Below the pieces are notes generated by a model that did not search any database, was not told the origin of the DNA, and saw only the letters and a program-made list of their open reading frames with translations. The translations under genes were made by a program, and so were the position numbers. DNA of 64,000 nt. Source: Amyelois transitella (taxonomy: Eukaryota; Arthropoda; Insecta; Lepidoptera; Pyralidae). The stretch covers positions 1,845,501 through 1,909,500 of the forward strand of contig NC_083506.1 of the NCBI RefSeq assembly GCF_032362555.1. The letters are read 5' to 3'. This document shows, one piece after another, positions 51,562 through 63,952 of this stretch; position 1 is the stretch's first letter; each line of letters opens with the position of its first letter.

Positions 51562-54500
51562 TTAGATGAACACCGGGTTCTCCTGCCCCGTCAGCAGCCG
51601 GAACATCGACGTGGGCATCGTCTTCATCAGGATCTGAAAGTATTTTAGTACCGTCAAATGAGAGTTTTCCAGAGAATCTCAGTTTCATACATACATACAT
51701 ATGATCACGTCTTTATCCCTTACGGGGTAGACAGAGCCAACAGTCTTGAAAAGACTGATAGGCCACGTTCAGCTGTTTGGCTTAATGATAGAATTGAGAT
51801 TCAAATAGTGACGGGTTGCTAGCCCATCGCCTAAAAGAAGAATCCCAACTTTATAAGCCTATCCCTTAGTCGCCTTTAACGACATCCATGGGAACGAGAT
51901 GGAGTGGTCCTATTCTTTTATTTTTTATTGGTGCCGGCAACCACACAGCTCAACTCAGTTTCATCATTAGGTAAGCTATGCAGATAGCCTTTTCCAAGAC
52001 TACTTACTAGAGCTGTGTCTACCGTGTAAGGGATACAGAGGTGACCGCCACCTATTCTACTTTCAAATCAGACGGCGCAGACGCCTGAAGGATGTAAGTT
52101 CTTTCGATTTTATTTGTAAAGAATGTTTGAGTCAAATTTATGTGCTCGTGTTACTCTGCGACCACGCATTTGAAAGTTGAATAGGTGGCGGTCACCTCTT
52201 TATCTTCTCTACTCGAACGAAACTAACGGCTAGAATATTCCCACTGGAATCCTCTCCAACAGATATCGCCAGTACATTGAAAATGCGTTTGTGCGGCACG
52301 TCAAGCAACTATTATTACTTATTATTCACCTACCTCTACCCGAAAGTACCGCCCCCTAGTAACGTTCTAATTTTAAAATAGTTTCAGTCACCTCTCCAAC
52401 AGATGTCGCCAGTAGATTGACAATGCGTTCGTGCGGCACTGCGACCACGCTCTGTGAGTTGATCTCTATGATGCGGTGTCCCACTCGCACGCCGCCCCTC
52501 TCAGCTATGCCGCCACGGAGGAGACTGCATATCTGTTGAAGGATTTCAAATTAGAAATAAGCGCCCTGTAATTATCTTAAGATATCGTAAAAAGGCGACT
52601 AAAGGATTCATCTTTTAGGCGATGGGATAGCAAGCGGGAAATACCTACCACTTATATATCGTTATGAGTCTAATATAGGATATAGAATATCTTGCATCCC
52701 GGTAAAAACTTTAAGATCCGTGAGATTTGCAAAAAACCGGTATTGTTTTTTAGGTGGCGTCAAAGTATTCGCTTTTTGCAGGTGGCGTTTAATTCGTTGC
52801 TCTTCGACGGTGGTGCTAATTGCATAATTTTTTTGTAGATGGCGTTAAATTCGTCGCTAAGCTGCCAGTTAAAAAAAAATCAAATCATGGTACTTACGAC
52901 GCCATTTTGCACGCTAAACCCGAGTTGATATTTCGTGTCCGGCCGTTTAATCTTGACCTCCACGACCGGCGCGCACGGCACCACGGTCAGTTTCACCACC
53001 GTCTGGTTCTTAGAGTTCTTTATGTAGGTCTGACACGTGGACAGAGGCAGCCCGACTAGGCTGACACCGTTTATTGCGATTATTTGATCACCTGAAAGGG
53101 ACAAAAATGGGTGAAATAGATTTTTTTAACATTAAAGGGGCGTTTCTTTTGAATGATGAGATGGCTAGTAACCTTTCACTCAGAATCCGAGGGTACGACG
53201 CTCCTTCCAAACGGTTTGCGCAAAAATATCACGAAGAACAAATTTACCTCGGCCTTTAAACGAATGCTCGGAAAAGGTTATGATAGTCATGTTTGTCTTA
53301 TACTAACCTATATTGAGCTGTCCACACCGCGCCGCCGCGCCCGCCGGCGCGAGGTTGGCGATCACCACGGTCGGCAGCATGGACCCCCACCCAGACTCCA
53401 CCACCACCACCCCCAAGATCTCCCCTTTCGTCTTCGGCACCACCACCTCTTTCTGCAACTCCTTCGGAATTAAATAAGTTATCATCAGGGCTTTAAATCT
53501 ACATCTACTTACAAGATCAGAACATTCTTTTTACATTCATGGTAGGTTTGTATTTTGTTCTATCGCCACAATAAAAAGACAATCAGCATCCAATAAATGG
53601 CAACATCTTATTAAATATTCCTAGTTTATGACATTTTTGGTTGATGACTTAGATGTTAATGACATAAATATTTATTTGTTTTTAAATTGCTTGAAAAGGG
53701 GAACTGGGATCTTGTTTATCTATAATTATAAAACGTTTAAAAGGAACCTATAGAAATATACAAAGAGAGGGAATGGAAAGTCCTAGACCAACAAATTAAA
53801 TCAATCAAGTGAAGGACGTCTTTGCAAAAGGCCAGGTCAAGAGTACTTACCTGAAAACGAGCTTGCATGAAGAGTTATGAATGTGGAAGAAGCCATTCGC
53901 TTCAAGTATGCATAGATCGTGGCAAGTGCAAAGATGTATGTCTCCTACCTACTCCTCCGGGAAAAAGGCGTGATTGTATTTAGAAATATACTTAGGTGAT
54001 GTAAATTAGTGCGAGTTTTTCAAATCTATGGTCAAGTCAATACACAGACGCCTTTTATTGACAAGTAAGTATGTGTAATAGTAACAATAAATAATATCGC
54101 TATTTCTGAAAACAAACTAAGAGACGTTCTTTTTATTTGTCCTTTTTTAATTTTTATAGTGAACAAGTCCTCTAAGATCTGAGCTAATTATTATACGTTG
54201 TGGTAGAGACGTTACCTTCTTCGCAAACATCTGTAACTCATCCCCAAAAATCTCTTGACTGTTCAAAACTTCTTGGTAGTCCATTTCTTTGACAAAGCTA
54301 TGGTCTTCTATCCCATTGGCCTTTAGGAACTCCATGTATGCCACTTGGAATGCCTGACCTATCGATTGGGCGATAAATTGAGCCTGTAAAAAAAAAAAAT
54401 TATGGCAAAATGAAGAATATAATTTAGTGACTCTCATGTTACTACCGTTACAGGGAAACTTAATCCAGTCCCTGCTTAAGTCGTGGTTTTTGTACTAGGT

Positions 54501-57500
54501 GGAAAAAATGGAATTGCCCTCTACTTACATCCATTATTTATTGTAAAAAAATAGTACAAAAATTATGTTAATTATACCAACCTCTTCGCTCTCAAAAACA
54601 TGACATATCATCTTCGGCGTTCGGTTCAATTTCGGTTGATCGGAATCGTTTTCATGCGGCACAAATCTTCTCCTGGCCATCAGTACCACCAAATCTCCAA
54701 TATCAGCGATGTAGGATATGGTCCTTAGCGCGTGGTCCATCATGATTTCTTTCAGTTCCGTGTTCAGAACCATTATTTTCTCGGTCGATATGAACAAGTC
54801 CACTTCTGTGCTAGGTTGGTTTTCACCTTCGGGTGCCTGTGAGCAAATGATAAAAGATTTCTTGAAACTTCAAACTAGGAACGATTTTACAATTGGATAG
54901 AGTATTATCCAATCGGGGCAGGTTTTCAAAGCGGAATAATGTGATTGGATGACAGCTGAAAAATAGGGTGCACGCACTATACAGTAAACCAAAGTCCGTT
55001 TTGGATTCTCTAATACCACACCAATTTCAGGGGTGCTAGTGAAACCAGAGGCTTTAGAATCAAAGGGAAAAGCCGAAAACTATTATATACGACAAATTTT
55101 AACATCGGGCATGCTCAGAAATTTTTCTACATAAAATTTGGAACTTACCAAAGCCTGATCATAGCCCGAGGTAGCAAAATGGAAATACAATTTGAATTAG
55201 TCATCGTACAATTTTCTAAATTACGTAAAAATATACAAAGGTAAGTAATGCATAATATGTTTGTTAAGTATAACTGAATATTTTAATTTGGATTATTTCA
55301 AACATATTAGGTTGCAAATTGTATCTGTGATTTCTTTATTTTAACCTTAAAATTATCTTTAATTCAATATAGATACAATTTAATTTAATAAAAAATGAAT
55401 AATTGATTAGTCATGTGAGGTTCGTGTTCAGTGCCGGGCGTACAAAAGAAATAAAACCTATTAAACGTCACTGTTAAAACTGACAGCTGTCAATGTCAGC
55501 CAAACCACCTTGATCTTAGTGACGGCCTCCTCCACCATATTCTTTTTGGGCCTCTTCTTGCGCCTCCTAGAGTCCTCTTCGACCTCGACCGAGCCCAGGA
55601 AGGAGAGGCGGAACACCGCGGCCGGGGCGGCGTACACCCCGGAGTACGGGCCATCGCAGCCCCACTGTGGGACACACCGGCTAACCTCCTCGAAACTCAC
55701 TCGCTCTCACATTGGTGTACGATTTGTTTCGATTTAGGACCCAAGTGGTTAACCGAAGGAGAAAATACCGATACGGGCGCCAATCGAACGAAATAGTTTC
55801 GCATGTTGGACAATATTTACGGTGCAATTTTTTATAATCTTATCTTACAAATTCCAATAGCCTGAAGGGACTTATTTGAAATTGATATACATTTTCATAT
55901 TTTAATTGTATTTTTTTATAGTAAGAAAATTTATGTATGCTTATTATAAGCTAAACGTGGCCTTTCAATCTTTTCAACACTATTGGCCCTGTCTACCCCG
56001 CAAGGGATATAGACATGAATGTATGAATGTAAGTCAATATATTGGTTAATAAGTAATATTACTTAATAAGTCGACCAATTTTTATTTCATGTTTCCTTTA
56101 TAAAATTTTGCTAAGCCTAGTTCTGAAAATTGCTAGAACTTCCACAAAAGCTTTGACTTTCACAACTGTAAACTACCCTCAAAAATTAAAAACGGCCATT
56201 GCTTGCTTTTTATAACCTCAAAAGCATTCTGAAGCAAAAGCAAGCAAAACAAATCGAACACCACACACTGTTCAATGATGTGAGAAGCGAGCGAGCATCC
56301 GTTGTTGTTAGTATGAAAGCAGACCTAACAGAAAATCAACCTTATCGTTATGAGACCAGGGTTTCTATTATAGTCTACTATTGCAAGCGGACAAAGACTG
56401 GTGACGTTGTAAGGCTACTCACACACCTGTTGCAGAGGCAATGTAGAGGTAAAAGTGGGGATAAATAATCTTTAATCCTTAAACGCTTAGGAAATCAATG
56501 GCAATTTTTAGATCACCCCTGCTGCGGTGTTCTAGATAACTGCTCCTGTTTTACTGAAGTACACGAACGGCCTACAAGTACGTAGACACATCCTGCCATC
56601 TACCTATAGTGTATACAGATACAATTTGGAACGGTACTACCTATATTGCCCCCACAATCTAAGCGTGTGATTTGCCGATCTAAGGACGGGATAATACCGC
56701 GTTTTTTTTCTCAACAGACAATCTCCTTGGATCTTGTAATAGTAGACTTTAGCTTCAACGCCCCCCCTCCCCCACTTTTCGTGAAGGCGTAAGCAATCGC
56801 AAGGTGCTGTCGTAAGGCCCCAGCCGGTGTGAATCGGGTCATGTATCATGCCAAACGTGCGAATATGAAAAGGTGCGACAAAAATGGCCCTAAACCTATA
56901 ATGGTACTTATTCTGTAAAAATTTATATGATTTGTATGACCTAAGTAATTTAAGTCACCATTCGTTTCGTTGAATGACGTTTTATTCGATTTATGATATC
57001 AAAATTTTAAGTTAAAATAATCGTGTTGTTATACCTCAAATAAAAGGAAATAACAAAAACATTATAATATTTTTCACTTTCATTCTTTTTCTACATTGAT
57101 AGATGATCATGCTGGCCATAGCATTTGCTGATACAATATCGTACATAGTATAAAAATATATATACGAAAACGTGTTCGTTTTTCGAAAATACTTAGCACG
57201 AGCGCCATAAAGCAAGTACTCAACCGCGGTCTAAAACAACCTTACCTTGAACCGTAAAAAAAGAAAAAAAGCATAGCATAAAGCGGAAATGTAAGCAGAG
57301 AAAAACATATCCAGAGGAGGCTAGCCGGCCAGTACGGGACCAATCTTCCTGGGTTTGGTCGGGGTGAGGAGCACACTGAAAAAAATACTCTAGTGCCAAG
57401 TCAATAAGAGCAAAAACGGTTTGGCGGACAGGTGGACTGGCCACAATGGTTATTCCAATTTTAAAACATTCACAGGGCAGTATCACGACAGTTCTAGTCT

Positions 57501-60500
57501 ATGGTACACACCATTGATATAAGGATTTATAAGGATAAAGGATATCCCACTAGCATTCTCAAAATAATAATTCTAATGAGCATGAAATTACACTATACGT
57601 TACACTGTTATTATTGGTTTAAAAAATATTGGATTGCTTACATATGTATAAAGAAAAAGTCTCTATTTCATTTAAAATAAAAAAAAAAAAAAAACAAAAA
57701 AAGTTATTGACATTATAAAACTTTTATTTTTAATTATGCAATAGTGGCAAATAATACCTAATTTTAAAAATATACAAAATCCGTTGTTTTTCAAACTTAG
57801 AATACTTGCGTGTACTAGTGCGTGCACATTAGTGTGAGTAACGCATAGACCAAAAAAGGCGATAGAGAGGACAGTAATTTCATGCTCTTAAAACATCTAC
57901 AAAAATACAACATATCACCGATTCACACGGGCAATTCGATTGCCTGCCTGTGTATCATAGTATGAGAATGCGTGTAATTACATAATATTTAAAATATTTC
58001 ATAAATTTGCGATTCGTGGGTTTTGTACTGGGATCTAAATGTTAAAATAACACCCTACTTAATAAAATACTTAACTACATATTATTATAGAAAATTATCT
58101 TATAGGTACTTAACACATATTTATAATAAGGTAAAATTAAGATATTTATGTGCTTCACTTAGTCGTTTAGAAATATTAAACCACGAAGCATACAAAATTC
58201 TCAGTTAAAAATATATATTCAAATGAATCTAATCTAAATTTGAAACGTTAGAATATATTTCTCTTGAATAGCTTTGCATTAACAGCATTGTATGAAAAAA
58301 TTTATAATAATAATAAAAAAAAACTTTAACCCATGCTCTTTGCTTGGTCATACCTTGATTCTGGAGACGGCTTCTTCAGCTTGAAGCATCCTCGTTGCTT
58401 TGGTAGGCTGTCCCTCGCATGCCAGTTGTGTAGAACCGAGATATCGAGCTCGGAATAAAACTCCTTCGATAAGAACTTTACGAGCCGCATCTGTGGGCAA
58501 AGATAGTCACCATTACACACTTGTTCCATTTTCAAACGCTTACCGTAATCCAATAAGTTCAAATTGAGAAACGTTAGTATATTGATTTAACTTTTGGATT
58601 ACACAACAAATTAAATTGCAGTAAAGAGAAAGATTTTTTAAATATGAGTTAATTACTATTTTTTGTATGTTGTCAAATATAATATTAACTCAGCTGTCCT
58701 ATGACGTTATGTTATCGACTTATACTTAAATATAAAAAGTAATTATGCGGTAAATCACCAGTAAAAGTATTTGTGATAAAAATGAGGTAAAATAATAAAA
58801 GGATATAAAATAAATCATGTGCTTTAATATCAATCAAAAATATAATGAAAAGGGTTAGCGAAAATTGACAAAAAATATGGCAAGCAACACTTACCAAAAC
58901 AAAAAAATATATCCAAGGGCAGCATACGGACAAAGGAAATTGAAATGTTAGTGAAATAAATCTGGCCAAAATGTAACATATAAAGGTTTAAAAAAGTGGA
59001 AAATTATTGTACTAACCTTCTTTGTTTTTACATTTCTTTTTGCCATCTTTGTCCTGAAAATAATAATTAGTGTTAGTTCTCAACTTATTACAAATTCCAC
59101 CGAGGAAAATTGTGTACTGAAATTTTGTAAAGCCTAAGAAATCATTTCGTAAAAAAAAACAAAGTATTTAATACTAAAATTTTGCTACTGTACTGTACTG
59201 TAAATAACATATTACGCACACACTATAGTTTATAATATATGAAATGTACGCAATTGATACTATATCACGCAACTTATATGTAGAAATATATTTAACATGA
59301 ATGAAACTATATTACCTACAAAGAAATAATTTTACAGGCCGAAAAACTTTTTTCGTATAGTGTAATAATTTTAATACAAACAAGGCTCTGCCGAAGCAGA
59401 GCCATCAAAAATACTCAAGACTCATTTGAGTGTTCCCCTCCACGGAAATCTTTAGTAAAAGGCGAAAGATTTATACGTTTTGAAGGGAAACCAGAGATAA
59501 CCAGACGAATCAGCGCAGTCAACCCCATTGATTGTAAAGGAGAAACCATAGCGCGAGTTAGCAATATGCGGTTTGTGACAGCGCCATCTATTGACGTAAA
59601 TATACGAGCGACACGAAGTGTGCGAAACAATTTTTTAATCTAAATTTGACATAGATACCCACGACATAAAGATCATACAAGCTTTAATAAATAATCTTTC
59701 TGTTGTGCAGTGCGGTGCGCGTGCATCAAAAAATGTAAAAACAACGCCTGACGGCATTTTATTTTGTGACGTTCCTACACACATATAGTCACGTCTATAT
59801 CCCTTACGGGATAGACAGAGGCCACATTCAGCTGTATGGTTATATGATGGAATTGACTTTCTAATAGTGTCGGGTTGATAGCCCATCGCCTACAAGGAGA
59901 ATCCCAAGTTTATTAACTTATCTCAGTCGCCTTTTACGACATACATGGGTAAGATATGATATATTGTCAGCTTAAAAGTGCTCGAAATCACACTGCATAT
60001 TTCGTAAAGTGTTATCATTTGTAAAGGCCCTGCCGAAGCAGAGCCATCAAAAATACTCAAGACTCATTTGAGTGTTCCCCTCCACTCCACGGAAATCTTT
60101 AGTAAAAGGCGAAAGATTTATGCGTTTTGAAGGGAAACCAGAGATAACCAGACGAATCAGCGCAGTCAACCCCATTGACTGTAAAGGAGAAACCATAGCG
60201 CGAGTTAGCAATGCGCGGTTTGTGACAACGCCATCTATTGAAGTATATACGAGTAACGCGAAATGTGCAAAACTTTTTTTTAATAGACTTCAAAATAGCA
60301 AGAGGTTCTCGATTAGACCGTAGTTTTTATGTATGTTACGGCTTGTCTCTGGCATTTATAATCCGATTTCATTTTACATTCAAAAGAGTAACTGCAGAGA
60401 TTTCGTGTAGTCTCTATAGAAATTTGGTTATGGTCTGGCCATAAACGTAGAACATATTCCAGGGAACACCTCAAAACTCAACAGCTCTGCAGTTCAGATG

Positions 60501-62201
60501 TGCCATACAGCTGAACGTTGCCTGAAGGGATATAGACGTGATGTATGTATGTAAAAACCAGTACAGTCAGCAGCTTATTAAGCTAACTTAAAAAGAGCTA
60601 ATAGAGACAAAGAGAGCAGATGTTAAGCGCTAATCGCGTAAATGTCTCATACTCCCACTAAAAAGTATTAAATAAATAAAAAAAATTAAGAAAAAAGTTA
60701 AAACCGACTTCAAAAGTGTGTCTGCAATCTATCAGTTATTGACAATACCTACATTTTTAAAGTACATACATATATTGTTTTGCTATTATTTTTATTTTAG
60801 CGGGCACAGTATCCAAAAATAGGCATGTTAGCCACTAACCCACTAAGGTTTAGTTTAATTTAAGTCGGTTTAACTTTAATTTCTCCTATTTTTATTTCCT
60901 ATTGCCTTTTTCCGTTCCGTTGTCGTTTTTATTTATTAAGGCTCTACCGAAGCAGAGCCATCAAAAATACTCAAGACTCATTTGAGTGTTCCCCTCCACG
61001 GAAATCTTTAGTAAAAGGCGAAAGATTTATGCGTCTTGAAGGGAAACCAGAGATAACAAGACGAATCAGCATAGTCAACCCCATTGATCACGAAGAAGAA
61101 ACTATAGCGCGAGTTAAAAATATGCGGTTAAAGACAGCGCCATCTAGTGACAACAGTTGCTACAAGTGACGCGAGGTGTGCGAAAGTATTTTTTTTTTTC
61201 ATTTAGCCTTACTTTGACATAGATAACCACAAAATAGAGGTGATATTAAGCGTTACTTGTCTAACCTTTCCATTGTGCAGTGCGTGTGCATCGTTATCAT
61301 GGTTGTCGGGTTCGTGTGCATGAGGTGACCGTGCCGCTCCGGTCACGCTGCCCGCGGGCATCACAGTGCGCGATTTCGGTTTTCGCCAACCCTGGCAAAC
61401 AAAACCAATCGTTGAATATGTTATCACAGGATTGATTTAAATTTCGAAAATCGTATAACCGGCCAGTACTTATGCCAATAATTAACTAAATCATCAAATG
61501 AAAAAATATTTAATAACAAAGTTCTTATTGGTTATATTTTATAAGTTTAACTATTTAAATATACCTAGGCTTCATATTTTTATTGTGGATCTTACTCGTT
61601 TCTTAATAATATAACTACACTCTTTTCATATTAAAAATATGTACATCTAAAAATATATTTTATTTAAAACAATATAACCCAATGTTTGTAACATTGAGTT
61701 ATATTGTTTTTAACATATATATTTTTTATATACCTACCTATATAAGGTTTATCTTGCATGTTTTATCATTAAAATTATACGTGTGGGTAAGCAACAAACC
61801 TCTTCCTTTTCGCTAACCCCATTCCCTGCACACTCGCAATCACTTTCAGTACCTTTAACGAGTCCCATATTATCTACATCAATATTTCCACTTATAACAA
61901 CATTTGTATCACTCAACTCATTGACATTCTGACTCACGTCCTCTTTACTATCAACATTTTCCAACAAAACATTGTCTAATTCACCATTATTATCTACAAT
62001 TTTATGACTTTCACAACCACTTTCATTGGTTAAATTAATTACTTCTGAAACGATGCCTTGTATTTTATCATTAAAATTTTCCAATAATGTATTGTCTATT
62101 CTGATTTTATCATCGAAACAAGTTCTATCATCACAAATTTCCGAGACACTTTCTATTTCATTTTTACTATCTAAACACGGTTTTCTCTCTTCCTCACTCA
62201 T
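51562..62201 (-). CDS. X11L: X11/Mint adaptor (APBA family), PTB-PDZ-PDZ, 561-aa isoform
   Basis: Cytoplasmic scaffold that binds the APP-family NPTY tail through its PTB domain and neuronal/synaptic partners through two PDZ domains. Exons on the minus strand, 5' to 3': 62201-61800, 61391-61266, 59053-59017 (37 nt), 58490-58354, 54836-54582, 54383-54216, 53461-53308, 53091-52898, 52532-52392, 51633-51562. Every junction is GT-AG and the phases close (1686 nt). Residues 1-134 are acidic, low-complexity; 193-365 PTB ([63 protein letters not shown]); 379-465 PDZ1 ([40 protein letters not shown]); 466-550 PDZ2 ([28 protein letters not shown]); end [15 protein letters not shown]. An alternative PTB exon and an additional upstream exon are listed separately. 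N-terminal start at 62201 is the least certain part. Confidence 0.9.
51687..51949 (-). repeat. RTE-tailed short repeat, full length, in X11 last intron
   Basis: acatacatacatatgatcac to ggtgccggcaaccacacagc; all blocks are present, on the same strand as X11. Confidence 0.9.
52033..52200. repeat. Inverted repeat with 33-bp arms
   Basis: cagaggtgaccgccacctat at 52033 and its complement ataggtggcggtcacctct near 52182 belong to arms of about 33 bp with one mismatch and a spacer of about 100 bp. It could be a small MITE or a folded duplication. Confidence 0.7.
52252..52299 (-). pseudogene. Partial copy of X11 PDZ2 exon end
   Basis: These 48 bp match 52392-52439 (last 48 coding nt of the exon ending in TSVGE) with four mismatches. 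The splice donor is not preserved. It lies 140 bp downstream (in transcript direction) of the true exon. Confidence 0.8.
53795..53980 (+). repeat. RTE-like LINE 3' fragment in X11 intron
   Basis: ggacgtctttgcaaaaggcc, gtcaagagtacttacctgaa, gcatgaagagttatgaatgt and ctactcctccgggaaaaagg follow the order of the LINE end at 35849, on the opposite strand to X11. Confidence 0.7.
55509..55699 (-). CDS. Alternative first PTB exon of X11, probably mutually exclusive
   Basis: On the minus strand it encodes ...[36 protein letters not shown] and [11 protein letters not shown], ending AAG|gtggtt in phase 0. The canonical exon at 58490-58354 encodes [18 protein letters not shown]...[10 protein letters not shown] and also ends in phase 0. 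Both share FR..xLGS and EEAV..IK, and both can splice to the next exon at 54836 (APEGENQPS). The 5' boundary is uncertain: acceptors at 55700/55701 or 55706/55707 would give the same incoming phase as the canonical exon; one at 55681/55682 would not. Polypyrimidine signals are weak. It could also be the start of a shorter transcript or a decayed duplicate, though the frame is open and conserved where expected. Confidence 0.65.
55948..56032 (+). repeat. RTE-tailed short repeat, 3' end
   Basis: gctaaacgtggcctttcaat to agacatgaatgtatgaatgt. The remainder of 56040-58340 (X11 intron) holds no other recognised feature apart from an A-run at 57681-57700. Confidence 0.75.
58354..58490 (-). CDS. X11L: Canonical first PTB exon of X11
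   Basis: Part of the X11 model. It encodes [34 protein letters not shown] and [10 protein letters not shown], the conserved beginning of the X11 PTB domain, with acceptor ttgcccacag and donor AAG|gtatga. It joins the 37-nt exon 59053-59017 ([12 protein letters not shown]) through a split GAT codon. Confidence 0.92.
59382..59740. repeat. Hairpin-ended repeat copy A, extended by an X11 exon edge
   Basis: It starts with the hairpin ggctctgc-cgaa-gcagagcc, then tcaaaaatactcaagactca, ggaaatctttagtaaaaggc and gaatcagcgcagtcaacccc. Unlike copy B it continues (about 59640-59735) with sequence resembling the intron/exon junction at 61205-61300, including tgtgcagtgcg and gtgcatc, the end of the X11 exon at 61266. 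Confidence 0.75.
59777..59953 (-). repeat. RTE-tailed short repeat, shortened
   Basis: cacatatagtcacgtctata to gccttttacgacatacatgg, lacking the tcttgaaaagactg block. It lies between copies A and B of the hairpin-ended repeat. Confidence 0.75.
60025..60300. repeat. Hairpin-ended repeat copy B
   Basis: Same unit as copy A from the hairpin (ggccctgc-cgaa-gcagagcc, one mismatch) to about gaaatgtgcaaaac. It diverges before the exon-like extension. A short RTE-tailed repeat end lies at about 60500-60553. Confidence 0.8.
60938..61200. repeat. Hairpin-ended repeat copy C, next to an X11 exon
   Basis: Hairpin ggctctac-cgaa-gcagagcc, then the same body to gcgaggtgtgcgaaag. It ends about 65 bp from the donor of the X11 exon 61391-61266. 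The terminal hairpin recalls Helitron/Helentron 3' ends when read on the minus strand, but I see no transposase. Confidence 0.75.
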
Positions 62202-62319
62202 GTTTGTATTAAATAAATTAGATCTATTTTTAACACAACACTGCAGTTCTCCTTCGATTAATGCTGTTGTTATCAGTACATTTGGTCATTTCCCATACGT
62301 TACTGATATCGCGAAGTAA

Positions 62320-63590
62320 ACACACACACACAAGTCCAAAATCGCCGCCGTGTACAGAAATACTGACATTACAACGCATATAGTTGGCCAGTTGCGGTAA
62401 GCGCGTTTATAGTGTGTAAACACTGGCATAGATTAAATATGTGCTGAACGTTTATTAGTTAACTTATATTTACATATGGATATTGAAATGTCTAGCTTGA
62501 ATACACGTGAAAATAAAATACGAGTACAATATATCTACAACGCTTCATGGTAAATTTTGTCACGGTATTAAAGAGTTATTATAAATCATAAAAAATAATG
62601 AAGCAAAAAACAATATGACTAGACTTTTTTATTTCACGCGTTTATATCTAAATCTATTTATTATAAACAAAAAGCTAAATTTAAAACGTTGAAAAAAATT
62701 ACTTTATCTACCATGAGATAGTAATTAATTACGAAATTTAATATAAAATTAATACCTATATGAAAATTAAGACGCTCAACTAACACCACATCTAACACCC
62801 ATCTCACAAATACCTATAGGTTTATTCTGTGCGATTAAGTCTCCAAGAGGCAATATACCAACTAGGCATTAACTAAATCAAATTAAATCTTTCATCTATG
62901 ACAAGATCATTACAATAGCAGCGCAAGGTCACCAACCACGCGTCTCGGCGATATCAAATCGTTTATTACTCGCCGTGAGCAGCTGACGATTGCGTCACCG
63001 CTGCGCCGGCGCAGGCTAAATGGTACATTGTGTTACTTGTTCTGTGATGTGGGTTAATTGTGGAGATTATTTCAATTAGAGGCAATTACTTAATGTCGAA
63101 ACTGTGTTTTCTACGCAGCAAAAACATTATTTTTATTTTTGATTTAAGGTGTCTATCATTTTAGTTCAAAAAGTGTAAAATCTAGGTAGTAACTATCACG
63201 AAGATAAAGCTGTTTTTTAGTAAAGAAATATTTTTCTTAAAAACTGCCAATTAATAACTAGATTATACATGTGTGAAAGTAAAACAGTAATAGCTACTTT
63301 GAAGTGATGTAATTAATGTTCTTTGAACAATGTTATTGACACTGTATGCGAAAGCGATGAAAACTACTTGTATGTATCGTGCATATAATCATGCATAATA
63401 GTGAAGAAGGATTTATAAATAGATACTAAATTATTTATAAATATAATTGCATTTTTGAATTATTACAATATACCAGTCGATAGCAAAAAGCCGAAAATCT
63501 TTAAATAAAGACCTCTACCCTAATTTACGCACCAGTCCTCCACAATTTTGATTATATAATCAATATAATTTATATATCTTTCTAATATAT
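62320..63590. other. X11 upstream intron or alternative promoter region
   Basis: Between the MSEEERK exon (62201) and the next exon (63953). A CG-containing patch at 62340-62410 (atcgccgccgtgtacag, ggtaagcgcg) could belong to a promoter for the short isoform. No repeat of the families above is recognised. Confidence 0.35.
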
Positions 63591-63594
63591 TTAA

Positions 63595-63835
63595 ACGAGC
63601 AATTCTTGTATATATGTAGATAATCAGGATCTCGGAAACGGCTCCAACGATTTTCATGAAAGTTACAGATTAGGGGCTTTTCGGCTCAAGGAATCGATTT
63701 ATCAAGGTCCTAGGTACGAGAAAAGCTCGGTTCCCAAGATATATAAACATTTTAAAAACCGAGGTTTTAAGAAACTATATCAGCGCCATCTCTGGTAGAC
63801 CAGGCAAAGCTCGGTCACCCGGGTACTAAATATAT
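63595..63835. repeat. Old interspersed repeat, unclassified
   Basis: aatcaggatctcggaaacgg, ctccaacgattttcatgaaa and gagaaaagctcggttcccaa belong to a common lepidopteran repeat with repeated agctcgg motifs. No coding frame. Confidence 0.5.
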
Positions 63836-63952
63836 TTATACGAGAAAATAAATAAAATTATTATATTATTCACATCGTAAGTAAATCACCACTTACGGAC
63901 ACTAAACCATAACCAAATTTTTAAGATGAGAGAAAGAGAGGGAGAGACTCAC

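Noticed and set aside
56637-56849. Minus-strand frame of 70 codons in an X11 intron
   Set aside because: No splice signals fit the X11 phases and I cannot assign a family. It may be a piece of a repeat.
62026-62319. Plus-strand frame opposite the first X11 exon
   Set aside because: It is antisense to an exon with correct splice phase and has no similarity of its own.
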